64,000 bases of DNA from CBDBCU01 sp965243185 (GCA_965243185.1 OZ251531.1:682001-746000); one strand, 5' to 3'; positions 37,291 through 46,437 are shown, numbered from the stretch's first letter. Notes: generated from the letters alone by a model not told the origin. Translations and numbers: made by a program.

Positions 37291-37503
37291 GTGGGCGAAT
37301 TGTCGATGCCCAAGTGCCTCAAGTGCAACGAGGGCCAACTGGTGCCGCTTTCCGATTATGGCGGCCAGGGGGCTGCGGTGCATTACAAGGCGTGGGTCTG
37401 TATCAATCCGGGCTGCGGGTTTAACATCAAAATCCGCAATGGCGACATCTACCTGAACGAGCCGATTACGCCCGGCGGTATGGGTACCAGCCGTTCCCGC
37501 TAA
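37291..37503 (+). CDS. Small zinc-ribbon-like protein
   Basis: 70 residues. GTG start directly served by GGAGGTGA, an almost complete match to the 16S tail. Four Cys in CxxC-type pairs: MPKCLKCNEGQL and WVCINPGCGFN, so one zinc is likely. The rest is short and basic at the end. Small proteins of this kind near rpoD are of unknown role. Confidence 0.75.
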   Translation: MGELSMPKCLKCNEGQLVPLSDYGGQGAAVHYKAWVCINPGCGFNIKIRNGDIYLNEPITPGGMGTSRSR

Positions 37504-37650
37504 CCGGCCGACAGCGTCAAGGCCGGCGCGGGAGTCCTTTCCGATGGGGGCTGTCGGGCGGCGGTAGGGAGGTCCGGAAAGGATGGTTTGCTCAGGATTT
37601 CCCAACAGCAATTATCCCTTTCAGTATCTCTATTCCGGGTGGTGCGGCGT

Positions 37651-38052
37651 ATGGAAGCGGGTTACGACTACACTCTCCTTGGTATCCAACCCCGGCGGCG
37701 CACCTGGACTGCGCCGGCTCTGTTCCTGGCGGTTCTGGCCTTGGCGCTGCTGACCGCCGGCGGGGCTTACTACGGTTATGCGGCGCAAGCCCAAGCCGAC
37801 GCGTCGGCGCCGACGCTACGGGCTGAAACCGCCGCCAACCCGGATACGGCGGCCCGGCTGACGGACGACGTCGTCCGTCAGCCGGCAGCCCGGCCGGCCC
37901 GGCTGCAAACCGCGGCCATTGCCGGCCAGCAGTTGTACCCCGGCGGCCGCGCTCAAGTTGACCACTGGGTCAATCCCCTGGCCTACGAACCGGAGCAAGG
38001 GAAGCTCGATACATCTTTCCGCTGGTGGGCTGGGAGCGGCGCCCGGGAATAG
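37651..38052 (+). CDS. Single-pass membrane protein, unknown
   Basis: 133 residues. After a short cytosolic segment (LGIQPRRRTW) comes one helix (APALFLAVLALALLTAGGAYYGYA) and an Ala-rich extracytoplasmic part ending YPGGRAQVDHWVNPLAYEPEQ. That end resembles the stretch preceding sortase domains in some Chloroflexota proteins, but no sortase domain follows. Function unknown. Confidence 0.55.
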   Translation: MEAGYDYTLLGIQPRRRTWTAPALFLAVLALALLTAGGAYYGYAAQAQADASAPTLRAETAANPDTAARLTDDVVRQPAARPARLQTAAIAGQQLYPGGRAQVDHWVNPLAYEPEQGKLDTSFRWWAGSGARE

Positions 38053-38090
38053 CCGTACCCGGTGTCCGGCGGCAGCGTGATGGAGTGTCA

Positions 38091-38489
38091 ATGATTACCG
38101 GACTAATGGTTGGCTTGGGCATTATGGTAGTCTGCCTCCTGATACCCATTGCCCACTTTGTGCTGGTGCCGGCCAGTCCCTTTATCGCCGGCTATTGGGG
38201 CATATCCTTTGCTCCTAACCCGGGGCGGCACTACGCAATGCACGGGCTGATTTACGGCTCTCTGTTGGGGTTGCTGGTCGGCACGGTCGGGGTGGCAGTA
38301 GCTTTCGGGATAACCGCCTTGTGGGGTGATGATTCCCGGGTGCGGGTGTTGGCTTGGATCGGCGTCCTGGTGTTCACCCTTTACACCGGCAGTATGGCTA
38401 CTATGGGTGCAATGTACGCCGCCTTACGAGAGCAGAACAAGGCCAAGGAAGCCGCCGCGAACGAAGCGGAACCGGAAACAGCCAAATAG
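38091..38489 (+). CDS. Four-helix membrane protein, unknown
   Basis: 132 residues with hydrophobic segments ITGLMVGLGIMVVCLLIPIA, a re-entrant region, IYGSLLGLLVGTVGVAVAFG and VRVLAWIGVLVFTLYTGSM, and a charged Lys/Glu tail. GGAG 5 bases before the ATG. Followed by a strong terminator, so it closes this unit. Confidence 0.65.
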   Translation: MITGLMVGLGIMVVCLLIPIAHFVLVPASPFIAGYWGISFAPNPGRHYAMHGLIYGSLLGLLVGTVGVAVAFGITALWGDDSRVRVLAWIGVLVFTLYTGSMATMGAMYAALREQNKAKEAAANEAEPETAK

Positions 38490-38516
38490 GTAAGGTAAGA
38501 ACCGGTTAATCCGGCC

Positions 38517-38551
38517 AAGGGCGGGCGGGAGTAATTCCCGCCCGCCCTTTT
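38517..38551 (+). terminator. Strong rho-independent terminator
   Basis: A 14-bp perfect stem (AAGGGCGGGCGGGA / TCCCGCCCGCCCTT), 5-base loop, and a short T-run, 27 bases after the stop of the membrane protein. Confidence 0.88.
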
Positions 38552-38887
38552 CGGGAAACCGCAGGATTCACCAAGGGACATTCGGGTTGGGGAATTCAGC
38601 CGCATAGGGACAAGGTTTTACTGGTTGCAATCCCCGTACTATGCCGTTAAAATGCCGGGCAATAATCTGGAAAGATTAGAATTCCCCGCAGCCAAAGACT
38701 TTGCCGGTTTGGGACGGATTCCAATGGCCCGGATTCCCGCCGTTGGCATTATTTCCATTACTGTCGCCTTGGTTTCGGGCTACGCCCGGATTTTCAGCCG
38801 GGCTTTTGCCGGGACAGTCTTTGCGGCTTGCCCGGATTCCGGGCACCGCTGTCCTTTAATCGGTTCGGGAAAAAGGGGGCGTATTCT
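38552..38887. other. Intergenic region before the MFS gene
   Basis: 336 bases with no supported gene; a weak open frame starting at 38625 runs into the MFS gene in the wrong frame and lacks a ribosome site. Should contain the MFS promoter, but no clear hexamer pair is visible. Confidence 0.5.
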
Positions 38888-40393
38888 ATGGCCCACGCGC
38901 ATCAGCACCAGCACGGCCACTTGCAGCCGGCCGAGGAACATACCGGCATCCGCCGCGGCGCGGCCTTTATCATCGGCGGGCTGACCGGCGGCCACGGCGT
39001 CTTTCACTGGCTGACCCAGAGCTTTATCGTCGTGCTGCCGGAAGTGCGGGATTCCCTCTTGGGCGGCAGCGTGTTCGCGGTCAACAGCATCCAGACCACC
39101 CGGGAAATCGCCTCCGGGGTGGTGTCGCTGCCCGGTGGGGTGCTGACCGACGCCCTGCGTCGCTACTGGGGATGGGTGATGGCGGTTTGTATGGCACTGT
39201 TCGGCGTGGGTTGGATGCTGATGGCGGCCGGCGGTTGGGCGGTGCCGGGCAGTTCCTGGTTCACTAGTCAGCAGGCGGCGGACGGGGAAACGGCGGCCGC
39301 GCTGAATGTAGCCGGATATGTCTTGCTGATTGCGGGAATGGCGGTAGTCGGGATGGCGGCGTCCTTTTGGCACTTGCCGGCGGTGGCGGCTTTATCGTCC
39401 CAATTCAGCCACCGGCGGGCGTCAGTATTGTCCTTTCACGGCGTCGGGGGCAATGTGGGGGATGTGGCCGGGCCGGTATTGACCGGGTTGCTGCTGGCGA
39501 CTTTGACCTGGCAAGCCATCATCAGCATTTACGCCGCCGTGCCGATTTTCTTGGCTTTTCTGGTGTTCTGGGCATTTCGGGACATCGGGCAGCGGGCACA
39601 GGCGGCGGCTGAAGCGGCCGGGGAATCCACTCGGACCATGGGGAGGCAAGTAGCGGAAACCAAGCTCCTTATCGGCAATCCCCGGGTGTGGGGAATAACG
39701 ATGGTCGCCGGCTTGCGAGGGATGGCTTACCTGGGGTTCATTACCATCCTGCCGCAGTATCTGGCTGATGTGCTGGGGCTGAGAGTGGATGAAAGCCGCA
39801 GTTTTGAGAACCTCTTTGTGCGGGGTTCGCTGATTGGGCTGCTGGTGCTGGTGGGAATATTCGCCAGCCCGGTGATGGGCTACCTGTCGGACCGCTACGG
39901 ACGGAAGCGGGTATTGATACCGGGAATGGGCGTATTGGCAGTCTTGACGCTGCTGATGGCATTCTGGGGCGACAACATTGTCATTATGACGATTCTGCTG
40001 GGCGGGTTGGGGCTGTTTCTTTACAGCGACCAGCCTATTCTGACCGCCGCCGCGATGGACATTGTGCGGGAAGGGACGGCGGCGACTACCTTGGGCTTGC
40101 TGTCCACGGCCCGGTTCATATTCAGCGCGGCCTCGCCGCTGATTGCCGCCGCTCTCTATGTGCTGAACCCCGATTACATTTTCTACTACACCGCCGCCCT
40201 GTACGGGCTGGCTATCGTGATTCTGGCGGCGCTACGGCTGCCGCGGCCGATGCCGACCGACCGGGGCGGCCACGGTCACGGCCACGGCGGTGGTGGACAC
40301 GGTCACGGTCACAGCCACCACCACCAACCGGCGGCGGAGACCGGAGATACCGGCCCTTCGGCGGCGGAGCCGGGCCCCGGTCACCGGCATTAG
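38888..40393 (+). CDS. MFS transporter with His-rich termini
   Basis: 501 residues, about 12 membrane helices. MFS landmarks: GGVLTDALRRYWG and GYLSDRYGRKRVLIPG between helices 2-3 and 8-9. The N-terminus is AHAHQHQHGH and the C-terminus carries a longer Gly/His tract (HGHGHGGGGHGHGHSHHHQ), as in metal transporters and metallochaperones. A divalent-metal efflux or sensing role is suggested by composition only. The next gene starts 33 bases later. Confidence 0.88.
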   Translation: MAHAHQHQHGHLQPAEEHTGIRRGAAFIIGGLTGGHGVFHWLTQSFIVVLPEVRDSLLGGSVFAVNSIQTTREIASGVVSLPGGVLTDALRRYWGWVMAVCMALFGVGWMLMAAGGWAVPGSSWFTSQQAADGETAAALNVAGYVLLIAGMAVVGMAASFWHLPAVAALSSQFSHRRASVLSFHGVGGNVGDVAGPVLTGLLLATLTWQAIISIYAAVPIFLAFLVFWAFRDIGQRAQAAAEAAGESTRTMGRQVAETKLLIGNPRVWGITMVAGLRGMAYLGFITILPQYLADVLGLRVDESRSFENLFVRGSLIGLLVLVGIFASPVMGYLSDRYGRKRVLIPGMGVLAVLTLLMAFWGDNIVIMTILLGGLGLFLYSDQPILTAAAMDIVREGTAATTLGLLSTARFIFSAASPLIAAALYVLNPDYIFYYTAALYGLAIVILAALRLPRPMPTDRGGHGHGHGGGGHGHGHSHHHQPAAETGDTGPSAAEPGPGHRH

Positions 40394-40425
40394 CCGGCGG
40401 GTTGGCGGCGGCAAGGCGGTCAGCG

Positions 40426-42312
40426 GTGGAGTGCAGCAACTGCGGACGGGAAGTTTCCCCGGATGCCAACTTTTGCAGCTACTGCGGGGCGGCTTTGGGC
40501 AACGATACGGCGGCCGGCGGCGGCGGCCTGCCGGCGTTAGTAGCCGCCTTGCAAGGGGAAGTAGCCCGCTTGTCCCGGCGGGTTGACGCCTTGGAAAGGG
40601 GACAAGCCGGGCCGGCGGCAACAACTCCCGCTCCGGCTACACCGGCCGCAGTAACTCCCTTTACAACGCCGGCAACACACCGGCCCGGCGGCGGGCAAGG
40701 CGGTTCCGCCGATGGTCTGGGCGGGCGGCTGCGGGCTATGGATTGGGAGTGGCTGGTCGGCGGCAACTGGCTGGCTCGGGTGGGCATCCTGGCGGTGGTT
40801 ATCGGCGTCGGCTTTTTCCTGAAACTGGCCTTTGACAATGATTGGATTGGCGAAACCGGGCGGGTGGTTTTGGGCTTGGCCGGCGGCGTTGGATTACTGG
40901 GCGGCGGTGAATACTGGCGGCGGCAGTATGCGGTTTGGGCGCAGGCTTTGACCGGCGGCGGTATTGCCATTCTGTACCTGTCGGTGTTTGCGGCCTTTGC
41001 TTTGTATGAACTGATACCGCCGCTGCCGGCTTTGGGCTTTTCGGTACTGGTAACTTTGACCGCCGCCGGCTTGGCTTTGCGCTACGAAGCCAGGGCTATT
41101 GCCGTGCTGGGCATATTGGGCGGGTTTGCCGCGCCCTTAATGCTGGCGGAACGGCTGCCGGCCCAAGCCATCCTGTTAGCCTATGTGCTGGCTCTGGATT
41201 TGGGCGTGTTGGGGCTGGCGACTTTCCGCAACTGGCGGTGGTTCACCCTGCTGGGGCTGGTCGGGTCGCTAATCTTGTACGGCTACTGGCAAATGGAACT
41301 GGAGCCGGGGCTACTGCTGTCCCAAATCGCTTTGACGGTCTTTTTCCTAATCTTTGTCGGGGCGACGACTCTGTTTCATCTGCTTTGGCGGCGGCAGCCG
41401 GGGATAGTGGACCAAGTGTTGATGACGCTGAACGCGGCGGCCTATTTTGGCATCAGCTACCTGCTGCTCTTTGACGAATTGCGGGTTTGGATGGGCGGCT
41501 TTACCCTGCTGCTGGCGGCCTTTTACGGGGCCTTGGGCTATGCCATCATTCAGCGGCATCAGGAGCAGATACGATTAAGCCTCTTTGCCGTAGCCATTGC
41601 CCTGGTCTTGCTGACCGTTGCCGTGCCGGTGCAGTTGGGCGGGCCGTGGGTCAGCGTAGCTTGGGCGGCGGAAGCGGCGGCGCTGGTGTGGCTGTCTTTC
41701 CGGTTGGGGATGCGGCCGCTGCGCTGGTTCGGAATGGGGTTGTTTGGCTTGCTCACCGGGCAACTGCTGATTTTCTACAGCGCCCACCTGGAATATCTGG
41801 AAACTTACCGGTTCCTGCTGAACTGGTGGATGCTGGCTTTTGGCGTCGGTATTGGGGCAATGTATCTGGCGGCTTATATCCTGGGGCGGGAGCGGGATGG
41901 CGGCGATCCCCCGGCGGAACGGGTTTTCTTGCCGCTATTGCTGGCGGCCGCCAATTTCCTGTCGCTGTATGCCTTGAGCGTGGAGGTTTATCAGTCGTTT
42001 TACTTCGGCTACTTTGCCATTCCCGAAGCCAGCGTTGCCAATGTTACCAGCCTGGCTTTGAGTATCCTTTGGGCGGTGTATGCGGCGGCGCTGATTACCT
42101 TGGGCATCTGGCGGCGTTCCCGTTGGCTGCGATTAGCCGGGCTGGGATTGCTGGCAATTCCCATCGTCAAACTCTTTGCCTATGACGCCTTTGCTTTGGA
42201 GCAGGAGTATCGAGTGGCGGCCTTTATCGGTTTGGGGGCAATGCTGCTGGCTGGCGGGTTTCTGTACCAACGCTACCGTCGGCTGATCCGGGGGTTCTTG
42301 CTGGATGATTAA
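40426..42312 (+). CDS. DUF2339 polytopic membrane protein with zinc ribbon
   Basis: 628 residues. N-terminal zinc ribbon CSNCGREVSPDANFCSYCG, a short coiled coil (LVAALQGEVARLSRRVDALE), a Pro/Thr linker, then WEWLVGGNWLARVGILAVVIGVGFFLKLAFDNDWI, the DUF2339 signature, and about 18 hydrophobic helices. A GTG start just before the ribbon is preferred to an upstream TTG. It overlaps the DUF3999 gene by 8 bases; this pair is recurrent in bacteria and suggests one envelope complex. Function unknown. Confidence 0.92.
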   Translation: MECSNCGREVSPDANFCSYCGAALGNDTAAGGGGLPALVAALQGEVARLSRRVDALERGQAGPAATTPAPATPAAVTPFTTPATHRPGGGQGGSADGLGGRLRAMDWEWLVGGNWLARVGILAVVIGVGFFLKLAFDNDWIGETGRVVLGLAGGVGLLGGGEYWRRQYAVWAQALTGGGIAILYLSVFAAFALYELIPPLPALGFSVLVTLTAAGLALRYEARAIAVLGILGGFAAPLMLAERLPAQAILLAYVLALDLGVLGLATFRNWRWFTLLGLVGSLILYGYWQMELEPGLLLSQIALTVFFLIFVGATTLFHLLWRRQPGIVDQVLMTLNAAAYFGISYLLLFDELRVWMGGFTLLLAAFYGALGYAIIQRHQEQIRLSLFAVAIALVLLTVAVPVQLGGPWVSVAWAAEAAALVWLSFRLGMRPLRWFGMGLFGLLTGQLLIFYSAHLEYLETYRFLLNWWMLAFGVGIGAMYLAAYILGRERDGGDPPAERVFLPLLLAAANFLSLYALSVEVYQSFYFGYFAIPEASVANVTSLALSILWAVYAAALITLGIWRRSRWLRLAGLGLLAIPIVKLFAYDAFALEQEYRVAAFIGLGAMLLAGGFLYQRYRRLIRGFLLDD

Positions 42313-43678
42313 ACTGCGCCGCCGGGTCCGGCCGGGCAAATCCGGGCTGCTGATTACGCTGCTGCTGACGGGAATTTTGACCGGACTGCTGCCGGCGGTC
42401 CAAGCGGGGGCTGACTTTGCCCCGGCGGAGTGGCCCTATTTCAAGGCAATAACTTTGCCGGCGGGATTGTCTGCCGGGGATTTGGCCGCCGTAACCCTGG
42501 ACCGGGCGGTACTGACCGGGGCGGCGGCCAATCCCTACGATTTGCGGGATTTGCGGATAGTGCGGGACGGCGGGCGGGAAGTTCCTTACCAGTTGAGGAT
42601 AGCGGCGGGCCGGGAGGAACGGGTCAGCGTGCCAGTAGCCGCCCAAGCCCCGGTGGCGGTACAGGATGTAGCCGGCAGCAGTGTCCGTTATGCCAGTTTT
42701 GTCGCTGATTTGGGAGCGGGCGCGGCGCGGCATAACGAAGTGGAAATCTTGACGGATGCCGTCAATTTCAGCCGGGCGACCCGGGTGGAAACCAGCGATG
42801 ATGCCCAAACCTGGACGGTGGTTCAAGAGGGGACGGAGATTTTCGATTTTTCCGCCCCGGGGGGAAGTTTTACCGCCCGCAACACCCGGATTAGTTACCC
42901 GGAAAGCGCGGCGCGCTATGTGCGGGCGCGGGTGAGGAATGATGGAGCGGAAGGATTGAAAATCAACGGCTTGGCGGTGGCATTGGCTACGGTCAGCCCG
43001 CCGCAGGAAAGGGCTTACCCGCCGGCAGCGGTCAACCGGGTCGAGGAGGATGGCGGGCGGGCTACGATGATAACGCTGGATTTGGGTGCGGCCGGGATAC
43101 CCACCAGCCGGTTGAGTTTTGAGACGGAGGCGCCTAACTTCCACCGGGACACCGAAATTGAGGGCAGCATTGACGGCGAACGTTGGGACGGGCTGGGCGG
43201 CGCGGCAGTCTATAGCTACAACACGCCCCAATTCAGCGGCCGCCGCCGGGAAGTTACTTATCCGGAAAGCCATTACCGCTACTATCGCTGGACGGTGCAG
43301 AATGGTGACGACACGCCTTTACCGTTGGCGGACCTCAGGCTGCATGGAGTCAACCGGCAAGTGGTCTTTGCGGCGGAGCCGGGCGCCGATTATGCCCTCT
43401 ACTACGGGAATGATTATGCCCAAGCCCCGGTTTATGACCTGGCGCAGTTGACGCAATATCGGGAAGCCGACAATCTGCCGGCGGCAGCATTAGGGCCGCA
43501 GCAGGACAACCCGGCTTACACCGGGGCGGAAGCGCCGTTGACCGAACGCTATCCCTGGCTGATTACCACGGCCGTTGCGGCGGCGGCTCTGGTACTGGCG
43601 GTGCTGCTGTATGGAGTGGTACAGCAGGCCCGGGGAAAGCTGCGGCCGCCGGACGCCGCTGCGGGTAGTTCCCGGTAG
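42305..43678 (+). CDS. DUF3999 exported membrane-anchored protein
   Basis: 457 residues: signal helix (LLITLLLTGILTGLLPAVQAGA), a large beta-rich extracytoplasmic region with DLRDLRIVRDGGREVPYQL and two discoidin-like repeats (FSRATRVETSDDAQTW; FHRDTEIEGSIDGERW), and a C-terminal helix (WLITTAVAAAALVLAVLLYG). Translationally coupled to DUF2339. Possibly recognises surface carbohydrate; inferred from fold similarity only. Confidence 0.9.
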   Translation: MIKLRRRVRPGKSGLLITLLLTGILTGLLPAVQAGADFAPAEWPYFKAITLPAGLSAGDLAAVTLDRAVLTGAAANPYDLRDLRIVRDGGREVPYQLRIAAGREERVSVPVAAQAPVAVQDVAGSSVRYASFVADLGAGAARHNEVEILTDAVNFSRATRVETSDDAQTWTVVQEGTEIFDFSAPGGSFTARNTRISYPESAARYVRARVRNDGAEGLKINGLAVALATVSPPQERAYPPAAVNRVEEDGGRATMITLDLGAAGIPTSRLSFETEAPNFHRDTEIEGSIDGERWDGLGGAAVYSYNTPQFSGRRREVTYPESHYRYYRWTVQNGDDTPLPLADLRLHGVNRQVVFAAEPGADYALYYGNDYAQAPVYDLAQLTQYREADNLPAAALGPQQDNPAYTGAEAPLTERYPWLITTAVAAAALVLAVLLYGVVQQARGKLRPPDAAAGSSR

Positions 43679-43758
43679 GGTACGGATACGCGGATAATTT
43701 CCCGCCCTTTTGCCATCATACCCCTTGCGCGCACCGGGCAATTCGGTTAATATGCGGA

Positions 43759-43870
43759 TTGCGACGGTTACTTCTAGTTCCATTTACCCTGATCGTGGGC
43801 GGTCATCGCATCGAACGGGACGCATCTTGTCCCCTTGTGAACCGCCCATGGATCTGGGTAACCGTCGCAA
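43759..43870. other. Long imperfect inverted repeat (structured leader or fold-back)
   Basis: Perfect 13-bp arms TTGCGACGGTTAC and GTAACCGTCGCAA enclose inner pairs CCCTGATC/GATCTGGG and GGGCGGT/ACCGCCC around a central loop of about 40 bases. The right arm ends 35 bases before the next gene. It could be a structured mRNA leader or a small fold-back element. No matching target duplication was found. Confidence 0.5.
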
Positions 43871-43905
43871 GTAACCCGAATCTGGTGCAACAAGGGGGCT
43901 TTGTT

Positions 43906-44334
43906 TTGCTCAAGAAACTTGGTATTGGGTGCGGCGGGCTGTTGGCGGTCATCATTGTCATCGTGGTCATCGTCAGCGCGTCCGGCGGTGGGGGCGGCAA
44001 TGGCGGCGGGTCGCCGTCGGTCGCCGAAACGCCGCCGCAGGTGGTGAACCCCACCCAGGTCTGGAACGAGTTCGCGGAAAATGAAACCCGGGCCAACGAA
44101 CGGTACAAGGGAAAGTGGCTCCAAGTCACTTTGCCCACGATCAGCAAGATCGAATCCAACGGCAGGGTTCAGATGGAGGTGGACGAGTTCGGGTTTAATC
44201 ACATTGAACTCGACTTCCGGAACAACAGAGATGTCATCGACCTGAACCCGGGCCAGAGCATCACGGCGGTTTGCCAGCTGGACGGTTTTCAGTTGGACAG
44301 TTGGCTGGAATTCGATGATTGCCGTTGGCCGTAG
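43906..44334 (+). CDS. Membrane-anchored OB-fold (tRNA_anti-like) protein
   Basis: 142 residues from TTG with AGGGGG 8 bases upstream. One membrane helix (CGGLLAVIIVIVVIVSA), a Gly/Ser linker, then VVNPTQVWNEFAENETRANERYKGKWLQVTLPTISKI and a beta-rich end with two Cys. NExxANxxYKGKxLxV is the signature of the OB-like tRNA_anti-like family, known in small lipoproteins. Ligand unknown. Confidence 0.75.
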   Translation: MLKKLGIGCGGLLAVIIVIVVIVSASGGGGGNGGGSPSVAETPPQVVNPTQVWNEFAENETRANERYKGKWLQVTLPTISKIESNGRVQMEVDEFGFNHIELDFRNNRDVIDLNPGQSITAVCQLDGFQLDSWLEFDDCRWP

Positions 44335-44348
44335 GGGAGCATAAATAG

Positions 44349-44377
44349 ACAAGGGCGGGTTGCGAACCCGCCCTTGT
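44349..44377. terminator. Bidirectional hairpin between convergent genes
   Basis: A 13-bp perfect stem (ACAAGGGCGGGTT / AACCCGCCCTTGT) with a 3-base loop lies between the stop codons of the OB-fold gene and the minus-strand SDR. T-tracts are weak on both sides, so termination strength is uncertain. Confidence 0.65.
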
Positions 44378-44404
44378 TGGATATTCGCACGGTTCTACGG
44401 CCGG

Positions 44405-45223
44405 TTAGTAGAAAACGGCGCTGCCGACACCGCCGCCGGCCGCAATCACTTCGCCGGTAATGGCCCACGCCTTATCCGAAGCTAGGAATGCGGTCAGGAA
44501 ACCGATTTCCTCGGCGTCCACCATCCGGCAGATGGCGTTGCCGTGGCCGGAGCCGGGGGCAAAATCCTGCCGTTCCACTTCCGCCGGGCTGACGCCCAGT
44601 TGGGCGGCGCGGGATTCCAGCATCCCGGCGGTGCGTTCGGTGCGGGTGGTACCGGGGTGGATGCAGTTGACGGTGATGCCGTATTGCCCCAAGTCAATGG
44701 ACAGGGTTTTGGTCAGATGCACCAGGGAGACATTGCGGGCGCCGCCGCTGAGATTGCCGGCGTTGCGGGCATTGCCGCCGCTGATGTTGACGATGCGGCC
44801 CCAACCCTGTTCTTTGAGCAGGGGGATGGCGGCCCGGGAGCAGCGCAGCGCGCCGACATATTTGACATCGAAGTCGCTGAGCAGGGCGTCCTCGTCGACG
44901 GTTTCAATGTAGCCCACGGCGTTGGCGGAGCCGCCGGGGAGGGACGCGCTGTTGACCATAATGTGCAGGCCGCCCAACTTTGCCGCCGCCGCCGCCACTA
45001 CCTGGTTCACCTGGTCAGTTCGGGTAACATCCAGTTGCACGGGGGTAACGGCGCGGCCGGCGGCGTCGCCAATTTCCCGGGCCGAGGCTTCCAGCTGCTC
45101 CATTGAACGGGAAGCGATAATTACATCGCAGCCCTCCTGCGCCAACACCCGGGCGATGGCTTTGCCGATGCCCCGACCGCCGCCGGCGACAAAGGCTTTT
45201 TTGCCGGTCAATCCAAAATCCAT
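44405..45223 (-). CDS. SDR-family protein lacking the catalytic Tyr
   Basis: 272 residues. Cofactor loop AGGGRGIGKAIARVLA and the NxAS-like MVNSASLPGG are intact, as is the NISGG Ser region. The expected YxxxK is VHLTK (in SLVHLTKTLSIDL): the Lys is kept but Tyr is Val. The end GGVGSAVFY is family-like. The ATG at 45223 is used, with GAGG 8 bases upstream. It may use another acid or act as a non-classical SDR. Same strand and downstream of the VOC gene, 107 bases apart. Confidence 0.85.
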   Translation of the reverse strand: MDFGLTGKKAFVAGGGRGIGKAIARVLAQEGCDVIIASRSMEQLEASAREIGDAAGRAVTPVQLDVTRTDQVNQVVAAAAAKLGGLHIMVNSASLPGGSANAVGYIETVDEDALLSDFDVKYVGALRCSRAAIPLLKEQGWGRIVNISGGNARNAGNLSGGARNVSLVHLTKTLSIDLGQYGITVNCIHPGTTRTERTAGMLESRAAQLGVSPAEVERQDFAPGSGHGNAICRMVDAEEIGFLTAFLASDKAWAITGEVIAAGGGVGSAVFY

Positions 45224-45268
45224 TTGCAAACCTCGCTTGCGCTGCGGCTATGGCCGCTTAAATCAGTC

Positions 45269-45309
45269 GAGACACCGAGCCGCGCCGGGAAGTTGCGGCT
45301 AGGTGTCTC
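45269..45309 (-). terminator. Hairpin between VOC and SDR genes
   Basis: 15-bp stem with one mismatch (GAGACACCGAGCCGC / GCGGCTAGGTGTCTC), 11-base loop, between two minus-strand genes. No strong T-run follows, so it may be an attenuator, RNA processing site or weak terminator. Confidence 0.5.
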
Positions 45310-45330
45310 GGTTGGGAACGGCGGTTTGGG

Positions 45331-45900
45331 CTAGTCGCCCATAGTGCGGACGGTGCCGCGGTGGTAGCGGTCGACGGTGGTATCCGGGTCCCAGTCGTCG
45401 GGAACCTGGTTCGCCCAGGGCGGCACCGGATCGTCAAAGGTAAAAACGAAGTCCCGGTCGCCGCGGCCGCGCTTGAACAACTCTTTGGAAGTGGGGAATT
45501 CGTAGTAGATTTCCAGGCGATTGCCTTCGGAGTCGGCGAAGTACATACTGCGCTGGTTGGCGTGTTCCACCAAGCGGTCGACGGTGACGCCGTGGCTGGT
45601 CAGGTGTTCGTAGGCGTCGCGCATATCGTCGTGGCTGTCCACCTTGATGGCGATATGGGCCACGCCCACCTGATTGCGCTCCGGGGCTTCAGCGGCGGTG
45701 TCCGGGTCTTCGACCGGCTGGAGGTCAAAGACATGGGCTTCGGCCACATCGTCCCGGCCCAGGCTCATAAAGACGCCGCCGTGTTCCGGATCCTCCTCTT
45801 CGATGACGAAGCCCATAACTTCGGTGTAGAACTTTTTGGCCCGCTCGATGTCCCGAACCCGGACGGCGGCGTGGCCGATACGGGAAAGTTTGATTGCCAT
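45331..45900 (-). CDS. VOC-family extradiol dioxygenase / glyoxalase-like enzyme
   Basis: 189 residues, one VOC module pair. Metal-ligand positions are visible: His in SRIGHAAVRV, His in VGVAHIAIKV, and Glu in GNRLEIYYEFP. C-terminal tail with WANQVPDDWDPDTTVDRYHRG is typical of catechol 2,3-dioxygenase-like relatives. Good ribosome site (GGAGGG). Substrate unknown; paired with the SDR. Confidence 0.87.
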   Translation of the reverse strand: MAIKLSRIGHAAVRVRDIERAKKFYTEVMGFVIEEEDPEHGGVFMSLGRDDVAEAHVFDLQPVEDPDTAAEAPERNQVGVAHIAIKVDSHDDMRDAYEHLTSHGVTVDRLVEHANQRSMYFADSEGNRLEIYYEFPTSKELFKRGRGDRDFVFTFDDPVPPWANQVPDDWDPDTTVDRYHRGTVRTMGD

Positions 45901-46115
45901 AAAACCCTCCTTACTGGCCGCAGTTGCGGATACTGGGTGGCTACTGAAGGCAACTATAGCCCGGATTGTTTGACGGGTCAATAGCGAAGGAATAAAAAAG
46001 GCAAGTCAAAGCAAACGGAACCCCCGGCGGCTTTCCATTGACAGCGGGCGGTTGCGGTGATAAATTATTTCCGGTATTATCAGCAATCGGAATGTTGGCT
46101 TACGGGAGGGATAGT

Positions 46116-46421
46116 TTGCCCCGCTACGATTATCAATGCACCAGTTGCGATTACCGCTTTGAGCTAGTCCAGAGCTTCAGCGAGGCCGGTTCCGGCGCCT
46201 GCCCCCTCTGCGCCGGGAGCGGGCGGCGGGTTTTCCACGCCGTACCGGTGATTTACAAGGGTTCCGGCTTTTACACTACCGACTACGGCCGCCCCAAAGC
46301 TCCGGCGGAAAAGGCGGAGAAGGAAACGGACGGGAGTTCCAACGGCGCGTCTGCCGATTCCGGCAAGGATACCGCCAAGAGCGACACTCCGGCTCCGGTA
46401 GGCAGCGAGTCCACCGCTTAA
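46116..46421 (+). CDS. FmdB-type zinc ribbon protein
   Basis: 101 residues from TTG (MPRYDYQC after initiation) with GGGAGG 6 bases upstream. Two Cys pairs, YQCTSCDYRFE and GACPLCAGSGRRVFH, then KGSGFYTTDYG, the exact FmdB family pattern, followed by a low-complexity Lys/Ser/Ala tail. Putative regulatory role in the family is weakly supported. 16 bases before dtd. Confidence 0.9.
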   Translation: MPRYDYQCTSCDYRFELVQSFSEAGSGACPLCAGSGRRVFHAVPVIYKGSGFYTTDYGRPKAPAEKAEKETDGSSNGASADSGKDTAKSDTPAPVGSESTA

Positions 46422-46437
46422 CGGGACGCCCGGCACC

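Noticed and set aside
38625..38984. 119-codon open frame before the MFS gene
   Set aside because: No ribosome site, poor composition, overlaps the MFS gene in another frame.
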